Assembly (NCBI RefSeq): GCF_051401765.1
Contig: NW_027480569.1
Span: 1,052,944-1,116,943 of the forward strand
DNA: 64,000 nucleotides
Source of the DNA: Calliopsis andreniformis
Taxonomy: Eukaryota; Arthropoda; Insecta; Hymenoptera; Andrenidae
Direction: 5' to 3'
The stretch's first letter is position 1; every line of letters begins with the position of its first letter. The translations under genes were made by a program, and so were the position numbers. Of this stretch, positions 40,821 through 52,720 are shown piece after piece. Below the pieces are notes generated by a model. It saw only the letters and a list, made by a program, of their open reading frames with translations. It was not told the origin of the DNA and did no database searches.

Positions 40821-41362
40821 ATGAGGATTGAGGATTGAGGATTGAGGGTTGAGAATTGACGATTGAGGATTGGGGATTGAGGATTGAGGATTGAGGATTG
40901 AGGATTGAGGATTGAGTATTGAGGATTGAAGATTGAGGATTGGGTATTGAGGATAGAACATTGAGGATGGAGGATTGAGGATTGAGGATTGAGGATTGAG
41001 GATTGAAGGTTGAGTATTGAGGATTGAAGATTGAGGATTGCGTATTGAGGATTGAGGATTGAGGATTGAAGGATGAGGATTGGGGATTGAGGATTGACGA
41101 TTGAGGATTGAGTATTGAGGATTGATTATTGAGGATTGAAGATTGAGGATTGAGGATTGAGGATTGAGAATTGAGAATTGGGGATTGAGGATGAGGGCTG
41201 AGGGTTGAGGATTGAGGTTTGAGGACTGAGGACTGAGGATTGAGGATTGAGAATTGAGGATTGAGGATTGAGAATTGAAGGTTGAGGATTGGGTATTGAG
41301 GATTGAAGAATGAGGATTGAGGATTGAGGATTGAGGATTGAGGATTGAGGATTGAAGATTGA

Positions 41363-42990
41363 GCATTGAGGATTGAAGATTGACGATAGAGGATTGAGGA
41401 TTGAGGGTTGAGGAATGAGGATTGTGTATTGAATATCGTGTATTGAGGATTGAAGATTGAGGATTGAGGATTGAGGATTGAGGATTGAGGATTGAAGTTT
41501 GAGGATTGAGGATTGAGGATAGAGGATTGAGGATTGAGGATTGAAGATTGAGGATTGGGTATTGAGAATTGAGGAATGAGGAATGAGGATTGAGGATTGA
41601 GGATTGAGGATTGAGGATTGAGGATTGAGTATTGAATATTGAGTATTGAGGATTGAAGATTGAGGATTGTGGATTGAGGATTGAGGATTGAGGATTGAAG
41701 ACTGAGTATTGAGGATTGAAGATTGACGATTGAGGATTGAGTATTGAGGATTGATTATTGAGAATTGAAGATTGAGGATTGAGGATTGAGGAGTGACAAT
41801 TGAGGATTGAGGATTGAGGATGAGGGCTGAGGGTTGAGGATTGAGGTTTGAGGACTGAGGACTGAGGATTGAGGATTGAGAATTGAGGATTGAGGATTGA
41901 GAATTGAAGGTTGAGGATTGGGTATTGAGGATTGAAGAATGAGGATTGCGGATTGAGGATAGAGGATTGAGGATTGAAGATTGGCGATTGAGGATTGAGG
42001 ATTGAGGATTGAGGATTGAGGATTGAGCATTGAATATTGAGTATTGAGGATTGAAGATTGAGGATTGAGGATTGAGTATTGAGGATTGATGATTGAAGAT
42101 TGAGGATTGGGGACTGAGTGTTGAGGGTTGAGTGATGAGAATTGATGTTTGTGGATAGAGAGTTGAAGATTGCAGATTGAGTATTGAGTATTGAAAACTG
42201 TGAATTGAGGATATTCTATTGAGGGTTGAGGATTGACAACTGGTTGTGGAGGACTGAGTGCTGAAGATTGAGGACTCAGGATTGAGGATTCAGGACTGAG
42301 GTTTGAGGACTGAGGATTGAGGATTGAGGATTGAGGATTGAGGATTGAGGATTCAGGATAGAAGATTGGGGATTGGGTATTGAGGATTGAGGAATGAGGA
42401 ATGAGGATTGAGGATTGAGGATTGAGGATTGGGGATTGAGGATTGAGGATTGTGGATTGAAGATTGAACGTTGAGGATTGAATATTGAGTGTTGAGGATT
42501 GAGGATTGAGGATTGAGTATGAGGGTCGAGGGTTGAGGTTTGAGGTTTCAGGACTGAGGACTGAGGATTGAGGATTGAGAATTGAGGATTGTGGATTGAG
42601 GATTGAAGATTGAGGATAGAGGATTGAGGATTGAGGATTGAGGATTGAAGATTGAGGATTGGGTATTGAGGACTGAGGAATGAGGATCGAGGATTGAGGA
42701 TTGAGGATTGATGGATGAGGATTGGGTATTGTGGATTGACGATTGAGGATTGAGGATTGAGGATTGAAGGTTGAGGATTGGGTATTGAGGATTGAAGATT
42801 GAGGATTGACGATTGAGGATTGAGAATTGAGAATTGGGGATTGAGGATGAGGGCTGAGGGTTGAGGATTGAGGTTTGAGGACTGAGGATTGAGGATTGAG
42901 AATTGAAGATTGAGGATTTGGTATTGAGGATTGAAGAATGAGGATTGAGGATTGAGGATTGAGTGTTGAGGATTGAGGATTGAAGATTGA
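41363..42990 (+). repeat. HOR block R1, copy 1 (1,628 bp)
   Basis: First block carrying a B-cassette (42,112). It is repeated directly at 42,991 and again at 46,303. The common start mark is GCATTGAGGATTGAAG followed by the unit string with GACGATAGAGG. The copies differ by rare substitutions (GAGTGACAATTG at 41,791 against GATTGACAATTG in copy 2). Confidence 0.85.
42112..42270 (+). repeat. B-cassette, subtype b1
   Basis: Type copy of the 159-bp module of domain B. It opens GACTGAGTGTTGAGGG, then TGTGGATAGAGAGTTG, AAAACTGTGAATTG, a GATATTCTATTGAGG core, TTGACAACTG, and closes with GTGCTGAAGATTG. It is the sequence furthest from the plain heptamer that I found in the window, and it shows no recognised gene or known motif. 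Confidence 0.85.
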
Positions 42991-43739
42991 GCATTGAGGA
43001 TTGAAGATTGACGATAGAGGATTGAGGATTGAGGGTTGAGGAATGAGGATTGTGTATTGAATATCGTGTATTGAGGATTGAAGATTGAGGATTGAGGATT
43101 GAGGATTGAGGATTGAGGATTGAAGTTTGAGGATTGAGGATTGAGGATAGAGGATTGAGGATTGAGGATTGAAGATTGAGGATTGGGTATTGAGAATTGA
43201 GGAATGAGGAATGAGGATTGAGGATTGAGGATTGAGGATTGAGGATTGAGGATTGAGTATTGAATATTGAGTATTGAGGATTGAAGATTGAGGATTGTGG
43301 ATTGAGGATTGAGGATTGAGGATTGAAGACTGAGTATTGAGGATTGAAGATTGACGATTGAGGATTGAGTATTGAGGATTGATTATTGAGAATTGAAGAT
43401 TGAGGATTGAGGATTGAGGATTGACAATTGAGGATTGAGGATTGAGGATGAGGGCTGAGGGTTGAGGATTGAGGTTTGAGGACTGAGGACTGAGGATTGA
43501 GGATTGAGAATTGAGGATTGAGGATTGAGAATTGAAGGTTGAGGATTGGGTATTGAGGATTGAAGAATGAGGATTGCGGATTGAGGATAGAGGATTGAGG
43601 ATTGAAGATTGGCGATTGAGGATTGAGGATTGAGGATTGAGGATTGAGGATTGAGCATTGAATATTGAGTATTGAGGATTGAAGATTGAGGATTGAGGAT
43701 TGAGTATTGAGGATTGATGATTGAAGATTGAGGATTGGG

Positions 43740-43898
43740 GACTGAGTGTTGAGGGTTGAGTGATGAGAATTGATGTTTGTGGATAGAGAGTTGAAGATTG
43801 CAGATTGAGTATTGAGTATTGAAAACTGTGAATTGAGGATATTCTATTGAGGGTTGAGGATTGACAACTGGTTGTGGAGGACTGAGTGCTGAAGATTG
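43740..43898 (+). repeat. B-cassette, subtype b1
   Basis: Copy of 42,112 at offset 1,628; both have TTGACAACTGGTTG. Confidence 0.85.
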
Positions 43899-44759
43899 AG
43901 GACTCAGGATTGAGGATTCAGGACTGAGGTTTGAGGACTGAGGATTGAGGATTGAGGATTGAGGATTGAGGATTGAGGATTCAGGATAGAAGATTGGGGA
44001 TTGGGTATTGAGGATTGAGGAATGAGGAATGAGGATTGAGGATTGAGGATTGAGGATTGGGGATTGAGGATTGAGGATTGTGGATTGAAGATTGAACGTT
44101 GAGGATTGAATATTGAGTGTTGAGGATTGAGGATTGAGGATTGAGTATGAGGGTCGAGGGTTGAGGTTTGAGGTTTCAGGACTGAGGACTGAGGATTGAG
44201 GATTGAGAATTGAGGATTGTGGATTGAGGATTGAAGATTGAGGATAGAGGATTGAGGATTGAGGATTGAGGATTGAAGATTGAGGATTGGGTATTGAGGA
44301 CTGAGGAATGAGGATCGAGGATTGAGGATTGAGGATTGATGGATGAGGATTGGGTATTGTGGATTGACGATTGAGGATTGAGGATTGAGGATTGAAGGTT
44401 GAGGATTGGGTATTGAGGATTGAAGATTGAGGATTGACGATTGAGGATTGAGAATTGAGAATTGGGGATTGAGGATGAGGGCTGAGGGTTGAGGATTGAG
44501 GTTTGAGGACTGAGGATTGAGGATTGAGAATTGAAGATTGAGGATTTGGTATTGAGGATTGAAGAATGAGGATTGAGGATTGAGGATTGAGTGTTGAGGA
44601 TTGAAGATTGAGTATTGAGGATTGAAGATTGAGGATTGAGGATTGAGGATTGAGGATTGAGGATTGAGGATTGTGCATTGAATATTGAGTATTGAGGATT
44701 GAAGATTGAGGATTGAGGATTGAGTATTGAGGACTGAGGATTGAAGATTGAGGATTGGG

Positions 44760-44918
44760 GACTGAGTGTTGAGGGTTGAGTGATGAGAATTGATGTTTGT
44801 GGATAGACAGTTGAAGATTGCAGATTGAGTATTGAGTATTGAAAACTGTGAATTGAGGATATTCTATTGAGGGTTGAGGATTGACAACTGATTGTGGAGG
44901 ACTGAGTGCTGAAGATTG
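44760..44918 (+). repeat. B-cassette, subtype b1
   Basis: b1 copy with GATAGACAG and TTGACAACTGATTG. Confidence 0.85.
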
Positions 44919-45085
44919 AGGATTCAGGATAGAGGATTCAGGATTGAGGATTGACGATTGAGGATTGAGTATTGAGGATTGATAATTGAGGATTGAAGAT
45001 TGAGCATTGAGGATTGAGGATTGCGTATTGAAGATTGAGGGTTGTCGATTGAGGATTGAGGATTGAGGATTGAGGATTGAGGATT

Positions 45086-46302
45086 GAGGATTGAGGATTG
45101 AGGATTGAGGTTTGCGGACTGAGGACTGAGGATCGAGGATTGAGGATTGAGGATTGAAGATTGAGCATTGAGGATTGAAGTTTGACGATTGAGGATTGAG
45201 GATTGAGGGCTGGGGATTGAGGATTGTGTATTGAATATCGGGTATTGAGGATGGAAGATTGAGGATTGAGGATTGAGGATTGAGGATTGAGGATTGAAGT
45301 TTGAGGATTGGGGACTGAGTGTTGAGGGTTGAGTGATGAGAATTGATGTCTGTGAATAGAGAGTTGAAGATTGCAGATTGAGTATTGAGTATTGAAGACT
45401 GTGAATTGAGGATATTCTATTGAGGGGTGAGGATTCACAACTGATTGTGGAGGACTGAGTGCTGAAGATTGAGTATTCAGGATTGAGGATTCAGGACTGA
45501 GGTTTGAGGACTGAGGATTGAGGATTGAGGATTGAGGATTGAGCATTGAATATTGAGTATTGAGGATTGAAAATAGAGGATTGAGGATTGAGTATTGAGG
45601 ATTGAGGATTGAAGATTGAGGATTGAGGATTGAGGATTCAGGATTGAGGATGTGGGCTGGGGCTGAGGATTGAGGTTTGCGGACTGAGGACTGAGGATCG
45701 AGGATTGAGAATTGAGGATTGAGGATTGAGAATTGAAGATTGAGGATTGGGTATTGAGGATTGAAGAATGAGGATTGAGGATTGAGGATTGAGGGTTGAG
45801 AATTGACGATTGAGGATTGGGGATTGAGGATTGAGGATTGAGGATTGAGGATTGAGGATTGAGTATTGAGGATTGAAGATTGAGGATTGGGTATTGAGGA
45901 TAGAACATTGAGGATGGAGGATTGAGGATTGAGGATTGAGGATTGAGGATTGAAGGTTGAGTATTGAGGATTGAAGATTGAGGATTGCGTATTGAGGATT
46001 GAGGATTGAGGATTGAAGGATGAGGATTGGGGATTGAGGATTGACGATTGAGGATTGAGTATTGAGGATTGATTATTGAGGATTGAAGATTGAGGATTGA
46101 GGATTGAGGATTGAGAATTGAGAATTGGGGATTGAGGATGAGGGCTGAGGGTTGAGGATTGAGGTTTGAGGACTGAGGACTGAGGATTGAGGATTGAGAA
46201 TTGAGGATTGAGGATTGAGAATTGAAGGTTGAGGATTGGGTATTGAGGATTGAAGAATGAGGATTGAGGATTGAGGATTGAGGATTGAGGATTGAAGATT
46301 GA
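45086..46302 (+). repeat. Link between R1 copies 2 and 3
   Basis: Carries the B-cassette at 45,313, which has small differences of its own (GAAGACTGTG, and GATTCACAAC in place of GATTGACAAC). The part from 45,791 repeats 40,844-41,362 at an offset of 4,947, falling to 4,940 after loss of one unit. Confidence 0.75.
45313..45471 (+). repeat. B-cassette, subtype b1 variant
   Basis: Differs by TGTGAATAGAG, GAAGACTGTG and GATTCACAAC. Confidence 0.85.
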
Positions 46303-47051
46303 GCATTGAGGATTGAAGATTGACGATAGAGGATTGAGGATTGAGGGTTGAGGAATGAGGATTGTGTATTGAATATCGAGTATTGAGGATTGAAGATTGA
46401 GGATTGAGGATTGAGGATTGAGGATTGAGGATTGAAGTTTGAGGATTGAGGATTGAGGATAGAGGATTGAGGATTGAGGATTGAAGATTGAGGATTGGGT
46501 ATTGAGAATTGAGGAATGAGGAATGAGGATTGAGGATTGAGGATTGAGGATTGAGGATTGAGGATTGAGTATTGAATATTGAGTATTGAGGATTGAAGAT
46601 TGAGGATTGTGGATTGAGGATTGAGGATTGAGGATTGAAGACTGAGTATTGAGGATTGAAGATTGACGATTGAGGATTGAGTATTGAGGATTGATTATTG
46701 AGAATTGAAGATTGAGGATTGAGGATTGAGGATTGACAATTGAGGATTGAGGATTGAGGATGAGGGCTGAGGGTTGAGGATTGAGGTTTGAGGACTGAGG
46801 ACTGAGGATTGAGGATTGAGAATTGAGGATTGAGGATTGAGAATTGAAGGTTGAGGATTGGGTATTGAGGATTGAAGAATGAGGATTGCGGATTGAGGAT
46901 AGAGGATTGAGGATTGAAGATTGGCGATTGAGGATTGAGGATTGAGGATTGAGGATTGAGGATTGAGCATTGAATATTGAGTATTGAGGATTGAAGATTG
47001 AGGATTGAGGATTGAGTATTGAGGATTGATGATTGAAGATTGAGGATTGGG

Positions 47052-47210
47052 GACTGAGTGTTGAGGGTTGAGTGATGAGAATTGATGTTTGTGGATAGAG
47101 AGTTGAAGATTGCAGATTGAGTATTGAGTATTGAAAACTGTGAATTGAGGATATTCTATTGAGGGTTGAGGATTGACAACTGGTTGTGGAGGACTGAGTG
47201 CTGAAGATTG
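47052..47210 (+). repeat. B-cassette, subtype b1
   Basis: Copy of 43,740 at offset 3,312. Confidence 0.85.
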
Positions 47211-48071
47211 AGGACTCAGGATTGAGGATTCAGGACTGAGGTTTGAGGACTGAGGATTGAGGATTGAGGATTGAGGATTGAGGATTGAGGATTCAGGATA
47301 GAAGATTGGGGATTGGGTATTGAGGATTGAGGCATGAGGAATGAGGATTGAGGATTGAGGATTGAGGATTGGGGATTGAGGATTGAGGATTGTGGATTGA
47401 AGATTGAACGTTGAGGATTGAATATTGAGTGTTGAGGATTGAGGATTGAGGATTGAGTATGAGGGTCGAGGGTTGAGGTTTGAGGTTTCAGGACTGAGGA
47501 CTGAGGATTGAGGATTGAGAATTGAGGATTGTGGATTGAGGATTGAAGATTGAGGATAGAGGATTGAGGATTGATGATTGAGGATTGAAGATTGAGGATT
47601 GGGTATTGAGGACTGAGGAATGAGGATCGAGGATTGAGGATTGAGGATTGATGGATGAGGATTGGGTATTGTGGATTGACGATTGAGGATTGAGGATTGA
47701 GGATTGAAGGTTGAGGATTGGGTATTGAGGATTGAAGATTGAGGATTGACGATTGCGGATTGAGAATTGAGAATTGGGGATTGAGGATGAGGGCTGAGGG
47801 TTGAGGATTGAGGTTTGAGGACTGAGGATTGAGGATTGAGAATTGAAGATTGAGGATTTGGTATTGAGGATTGAAGAATGAGGATTGAGGATTGAGGATT
47901 GAGTGTTGAGGATTGAAGATTGAGTATTGAGGATTGAAGATTGAGGATTGAGGATTGAGGATTGAGGATTGAGGATTGAGGATTGTGCATTGAATATTGA
48001 GTATTGAGGATTGAAGATTGAGGATTGAGGATTGAGTATTGAGGACTGAGGATTGAAGATTGAGGATTGGG

Positions 48072-48230
48072 GACTGAGTGTTGAGGGTTGAGTGATGAGA
48101 ATTGATGTTTGTGGATAGAGAGTTGAAGATTGCAGATTGAGTATTGAGTATTGAAAACTGTGAATTGAGGATATTCTATTGAGGGTTGAGGATTGACAAC
48201 TGATTGTGGAGGACTGAGTGCTGAAGATTG
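48072..48230 (+). repeat. B-cassette, subtype b1
   Basis: Copy of 44,760 at offset 3,312. Confidence 0.85.
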
Positions 48231-48399
48231 AGGATTCAGGATAGAGGATTCAGGATTGAGGATTGACGATTGAGGATTGAGTATTGAGGATTGATAATTG
48301 AGGATTGAAGATTGAGCATTGAGGATTGAGGATTGCGTATTGAAGATTGAGGGTTGTCGATTGAGGATTGAGGATTGAGGATTGAGGATTGAGGGTTGA

Positions 48400-49020
48400 G
48401 TATTGAAGATTGAGTATTGAGGATTGAAGATTGAGGATTAAGGATTGATAATTGAGGATTGAGGATTGAGGATTGAAGATTGAGGACTGGGGACTGAGGA
48501 TTGAAGATTGAGGATTGAGGATTGAGGATTGAGGATTGAGCATTGAGGATTGAAAATTCAGTATGGAGGATTGAAGATTGAGAATTGACGATTGAGGATT
48601 GAACATTGAGGACTGAGTGTTGAGGGTTGAGTGATGAGAATTGATGTTTGTGGATAGAGATTTGAAGATTGCAGATTGAGCGTTGAGTATTGAAAACTCT
48701 GAATTGAGGATATTCTATTGTGGATTGAGGATTGACAACTGATTGTTGAGGACTGAGTGCTGAAGATTGAGGTTTCAGGATTGAGGATACAGGACTGAGG
48801 ATTGAGGACGGAGGATTGAGGATTGAGGATTGAGGATTGAGGATTGAGGATTGAAGATTGAGGATTGGGTATTGTGGATTGAGGAATGAGGAATGAGGAT
48901 TGAGGATTGAGGGTTGAGGATTGAGGATTGAGGATGAGGACTGAGGGTTGAGGACTGAGGATTGAGGATTGAAGATTGAGTATTGAGGATTGAAGATTGA
49001 GGATTGAGGGTTGAGGATTG
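48400..49020 (+). repeat. Duplicated block R2, copy 1
   Basis: Matches 54,538-55,158 at an offset of 6,138. It contains the first B-cassette of the CTCTG subtype (48,611). Confidence 0.8.
48611..48769 (+). repeat. B-cassette, subtype b2
   Basis: Subtype b2 has GATAGAGATTTG and AAAACTCTGAATTG where b1 has GATAGAGAGTTG and AAAACTGTGAATTG. Confidence 0.85.
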
Positions 49021-49839
49021 AGGATTCAGGATGTGGGCTGGGGGCTGAGGATTGAGGTTTGAGGACTGAGGACTGAGGATTGAGGATTGAGAATTGAGGA
49101 TTGAGGATTGAGAGTTGAAGATTGAGGATTGGGTATTGAGGATTGAAGAATGAGGATTGAGGATTGAGGATTGAGGGTTGAGGATTGACGATTGAGGATT
49201 GAGCATTGAGGATTCAGGATTGAGGATTGAGGATTGAGGATTGAGGATTGAGTATTGAGGATTGAAGATTGAGGATTGGGTATTGAGGAAAGAATATTGA
49301 GGATGGAGGATTGAGGATTGAGGATTGAGGATTGAGGATTGAAGATTGAGTATTGAGGAGTGAAGATTGAGGATTGCGTATTGAGGATTGAGGATTGAGG
49401 ATTGAAGGATGAGGATTGGGGATTGAGGATTGACGATTGAGGATTGAGTATTGAGGATTGATTATTGAGGATTGAAGATTGAGGATTGAGGATTGAGGAC
49501 TGAGAATTGAGAATTGGGGATTGAGGATGAGGGCTGAGGGTTGAGGATTGAGGTTTGAGGACTGAGGACTGAGGATTGAGGATTGAGAATTGAGGATTGA
49601 GGATTGAGAATTGATGGTTGAGGATTGGGTATTGAGGATTGAAGAATGAGGATTGAGGATTGAGGATTGAGTGTTGAGGATTGAAGATTTAGTATTGAGG
49701 ATTGAAGATTGATGATTGAGGATTGAGGATTGAGGATTGAGGATTGAGGATTGAGCATTGAATATTGAGTATTGAGGATTGAAGATTGAGGATTGAGGAT
49801 TGAGTATTGAGGATTGAGGATTGAAGATTGAGGATTGGG

Positions 49840-49998
49840 GACTGAGTGTTGAGGGTTGAGTGATGAGAATTGATGTTTGTGGATAGAGAGTTGAAGATTG
49901 TAGATTGAGTATTGAGTATTGAAAACTGTGAATTGAGGCTATTCTATTGAGGGTTGAGGATTGACAACTGATTGTGGAGGACTGAGTGCTGAAGATTG
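49840..49998 (+). repeat. B-cassette, subtype b1 variant
   Basis: Has GAGGCTATTCTATTG in the core (b1 usually GAGGATATTC), a change shared with 52,562. Confidence 0.85.
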
Positions 49999-50252
49999 AG
50001 GATTCAGGATTGAGGATTCAGGACTGAGGTTTGAGGACTGAGGATTGAGGATTGAGGATTGAGGGTCGAGGACTGAGGATTGAGTGTTGAGGATTGAGGA
50101 TTGATGATTGACGATTGAGGATTGAGGATTGAGGATTGAGGATTGAGGATTGAGGATTGAGTATTGAATATCGAGTATTGAGGATTGAATATTGAGGATT
50201 GAGGATCGAGGATTGAGGATTGAGGATTGAGGATTGAAGATTGAGGATTGGG

Positions 50253-50410
50253 GCTGAGTGTTGAGGGTTGAGTGATGAGAATTGAAGTTTGTGGATAGAG
50301 AGTTGAAGATTGCAGATTGAGTATTGAGTATTGAAAACTGTGAATTGAGGATATTCTATTGAGGTTTGAGGATTGACAACTGATTGTTGAGGACTCAGGG
50401 CTGAAGATTG
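50253..50410 (+). repeat. B-cassette, subtype b3
   Basis: Subtype b3 has GGGCTGAGTG at the head, GAATTGAAGTTTG, and a GACTCAGGGCTG tail. Confidence 0.85.
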
Positions 50411-51374
50411 AGGATTCAGGATTGAGGATTCAGGATTGAGGTTTGAGGACTGAGGATTGGCGATTGAGGATTGAGGATTGAGTATTGAGGATTGACGATT
50501 CAGGATTTGGTATTGAGGGTTGAACATTGAGTATTGAGGATTGAAGACTGAGGATTGACGATTGAGGATTGAGGATTGAGGATGAGGGCTGAGGGTTGAT
50601 GATTGAGGTTTCAGGACTGAGGACTGAGGATTGAGGATTGAGAATTGAGGATTCAGGATTGAGTATTGAAGATTGAGGATTGGATATTGAGGATTGAAGA
50701 ATGAGGATTGAGGATTGAGGATTGAGGACTGAGGATTGAGGATTGAGGATTGAGGATGATGTCTGAGGTTTGAGGATTGAGGTTTGAGGACTGAGGACTG
50801 AGGGTTGAGGATTGAGAATTGAGGATTGGGGATTGAGGATTGAATATTGAGGATTGGGGACTGAGGATTGAAGATTGAGCATTGAGGATTGAGTATTGAG
50901 GATTGAGGATTGAGGATTGAAGGTTGAGTAATGAGGATTGAAATTGTGTATTGAGGTTTGAGGATTGAGGATTGAGGATTGAAGATTGAGGATTGAGGAT
51001 TGAAGATTGAGGATTGAGGATTAAAGTTTGAGAATTGAGTGTTGAGGGTTGAGGATTGAGGATGAGGGCTGAGGGCTGATGATTGAGGTTTGAGGTGTGA
51101 GGACTGAGGATTGAGGATTGAGCATTGAGGATTGAGGATTGAGAATTGAAGATTGAGGATTTGGTATTGAGGATTGGAGAATGAGGATTGAGGATTGAGG
51201 ATTGAGTGTTGAGGATTGAAGATTGAGTATTGAGGATTGAAGATTGAGGATTGAGGATTGAGGATTGAGGATTGAGGATTGAGGATTGTGCATTGAATAT
51301 TGAGTATTGAGGATTGAAGATTGAGGATTGAGGATTGAGTATTGAGGACTGAGGATTGAAGATTGAGGATTGGG

Positions 51375-51533
51375 GACTGAGTGTTGAGGGTTGAGTGATG
51401 AGAATTGATGTTTGTGGATAGAGAGTTGAAGATTGCAGATTGAGTATTGAGTATTGAAAACTGTGAATTGAGGATATTCTATTGAGGGTTGAGGATTGAC
51501 AACTGATTGTGGAGGACTGAGTGCTGAAGATTG
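51375..51533 (+). repeat. B-cassette, subtype b1
   Basis: Standard b1 copy lying just before tandem block R3. Confidence 0.85.
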
Positions 51534-52720
51534 AGGATTCAGGATAGAGGATTCAGGATTGAGGATTGACGATTGAGGATTGAGTATTGAGGATTGATTA
51601 TTGAGGATTGAAGATTGAGGATTGAGGATTGAGGGTTGAGAATTGAGAATTGGGGATTGCGGGTGAGGGCTGAGGGTTGAGGATTGAGGTTTGAGGACTG
51701 AGGACTGAGGATTGAGGATTGAGAATTGAGGATTGAGGATTGAGAATTGAAGGTTGAGGATTGAAGAATGAGGATTGAGGATTGAGGATTGAGGATTGAG
51801 GATTGAAGATTGAGCATTGAGGATTGAAGATTGACGATTGAGGATTGAGGGGTGAGGATTGAGGATTGAGGATTGAGGATTGAGTATTGAATATCGAGTA
51901 TTGAGGATTGAGGATTGAGGATTGAGGGTTGAGGATTGAGGACTGATGATTGAGGATTGAGGATTGAGGATGATGTCTGAGGTTTGAGGATTGAGGTTTG
52001 AGGACTGAGGACTGAGGGTTGAGGATTGAGGATTGAGGATTGAGGGTTGAGTATTGATGATTGAGTATTGAGGATTGAAGATTGAGGATTAAGGATTGAT
52101 AATTGAGGATTGAGGATTGAGGATTGAAGATTGAGGACTGGGGACTGAGGATTGAAGATTGAGGATTGAATATTGAGTGTTGAGGATTGAGGACTGAGGA
52201 TTGAGGATGAGGGTCGAAGGTTGAGGTTTGAGGTTTCAGGACTGAGGACTGAGGATTGAGGATTGAGAATTGAGGATTGTGGATTGAGGATTGTAGATTG
52301 AGGATTGAGGATTGAGGATTGAGGATTGAGGATAGAAGATTGAGGATTGGGTATTGAGGACTGAGGAATGAGGATCGAGGATTGAGGATTGAGGATTGAG
52401 GATTGAAGATTGAGTATTGAGGATTGATGATTGGCGATTGAGGATTGAGGATTGAGGATTGAGGATTGAGGATTGAGCATTGAATATTGAGTATTGAGGA
52501 TTGAAGATTGAGCATTGAGGATTGAGTATTGAGGATTGAGGATTGAAGATTGAGGATTGGGGACTGAGTGTTGAGGGTTGAGTGATGAGAATTGATGTTT
52601 GTGGATAGAGAGTTGAAGATTGCAGATTGAGTATTGAGTATTGAAAACTGTGAATTGAGGCTATTCTATTGAGGGTTGAGGATTGACAACTGATTGTGGA
52701 GGACTGAGTGCTGAAGATTG
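51534..52720 (+). repeat. Tandem block R3, copy 1 (1,187 bp)
   Basis: Immediately followed by its copy at 52,721. The two differ by a two-unit (14-bp) deletion here near 51,760 and a handful of substitutions. It ends with the B-cassette at 52,562. Confidence 0.9.
52562..52720 (+). repeat. B-cassette, subtype b1 variant
   Basis: Has the GAGGCTATTC core also seen at 49,840; ends R3 copy 1. Confidence 0.85.

Larger units (their letters stand above)
1..41340 (+). repeat. Domain A of the satellite (HOR type A)
   Basis: This domain is defined by the 102-bp A-cassette with a cluster of CpGs, by the C-cassette (core GTCTGAGGATTAAGG) and by the D-cassette (from GATGAAGACTGAGGG to GACGACTGAG). None of the three is seen between about 41.4 and 59.9 kb. 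Two unit strings are very frequent here: one with inter-pentamer dinucleotides AG, GT, TG, AT in that order (for example 219-249), and one ending in ATTGATGCCTGAGG (for example 866-879). Large direct block duplications make up most of the domain. The right edge is approximate, placed just before the first block that carries B-cassettes. Confidence 0.85.
42991..45085 (+). repeat. HOR block R1, copy 2 (extended)
   Basis: Follows copy 1 at offset 1,628 and continues beyond it. It matches 46,303-48,397 at offset 3,312 for about 2.1 kb. B-cassettes at 43,740 and 44,760 correspond to 47,052 and 48,072. The match ends near 45,085, where a long canonical run begins. Confidence 0.85.
46303..48397 (+). 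repeat. HOR block R1, copy 3
   Basis: Partner of 42,991-45,085 with very few substitutions (for example GGCATGAGG near 47,331 against GGAATGAGG). It contains B-cassettes 47,052 and 48,072. The 3,312-bp offset holds from end to end. Confidence 0.85.
49021..51533 (+). repeat. Domain B stretch between blocks R2 and R3
   Basis: Holds B-cassettes at 49,840, 50,253 and 51,375. Segments inside it match other places: 49,380-49,600 resembles 57,060-57,290, and 50,561-51,110 is reused in the junction at 59,211-59,760. I see no gene or unique sequence. Confidence 0.7.

Noticed and set aside
38708..41366. Minus-strand open frames of 429 and 471 codons
   Set aside because: They overlap each other in different frames at 39,951-39,997, and both consist only of the SSILNPQ heptapeptide and its point variants.
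43383..47990. Pair of 431-codon minus-strand frames (43,383-44,678 and 46,695-47,990)
   Set aside because: Their similarity reflects the 3,312-bp-offset DNA duplication, not protein conservation. The less regular peptide stretch inside is the translated B-cassette.
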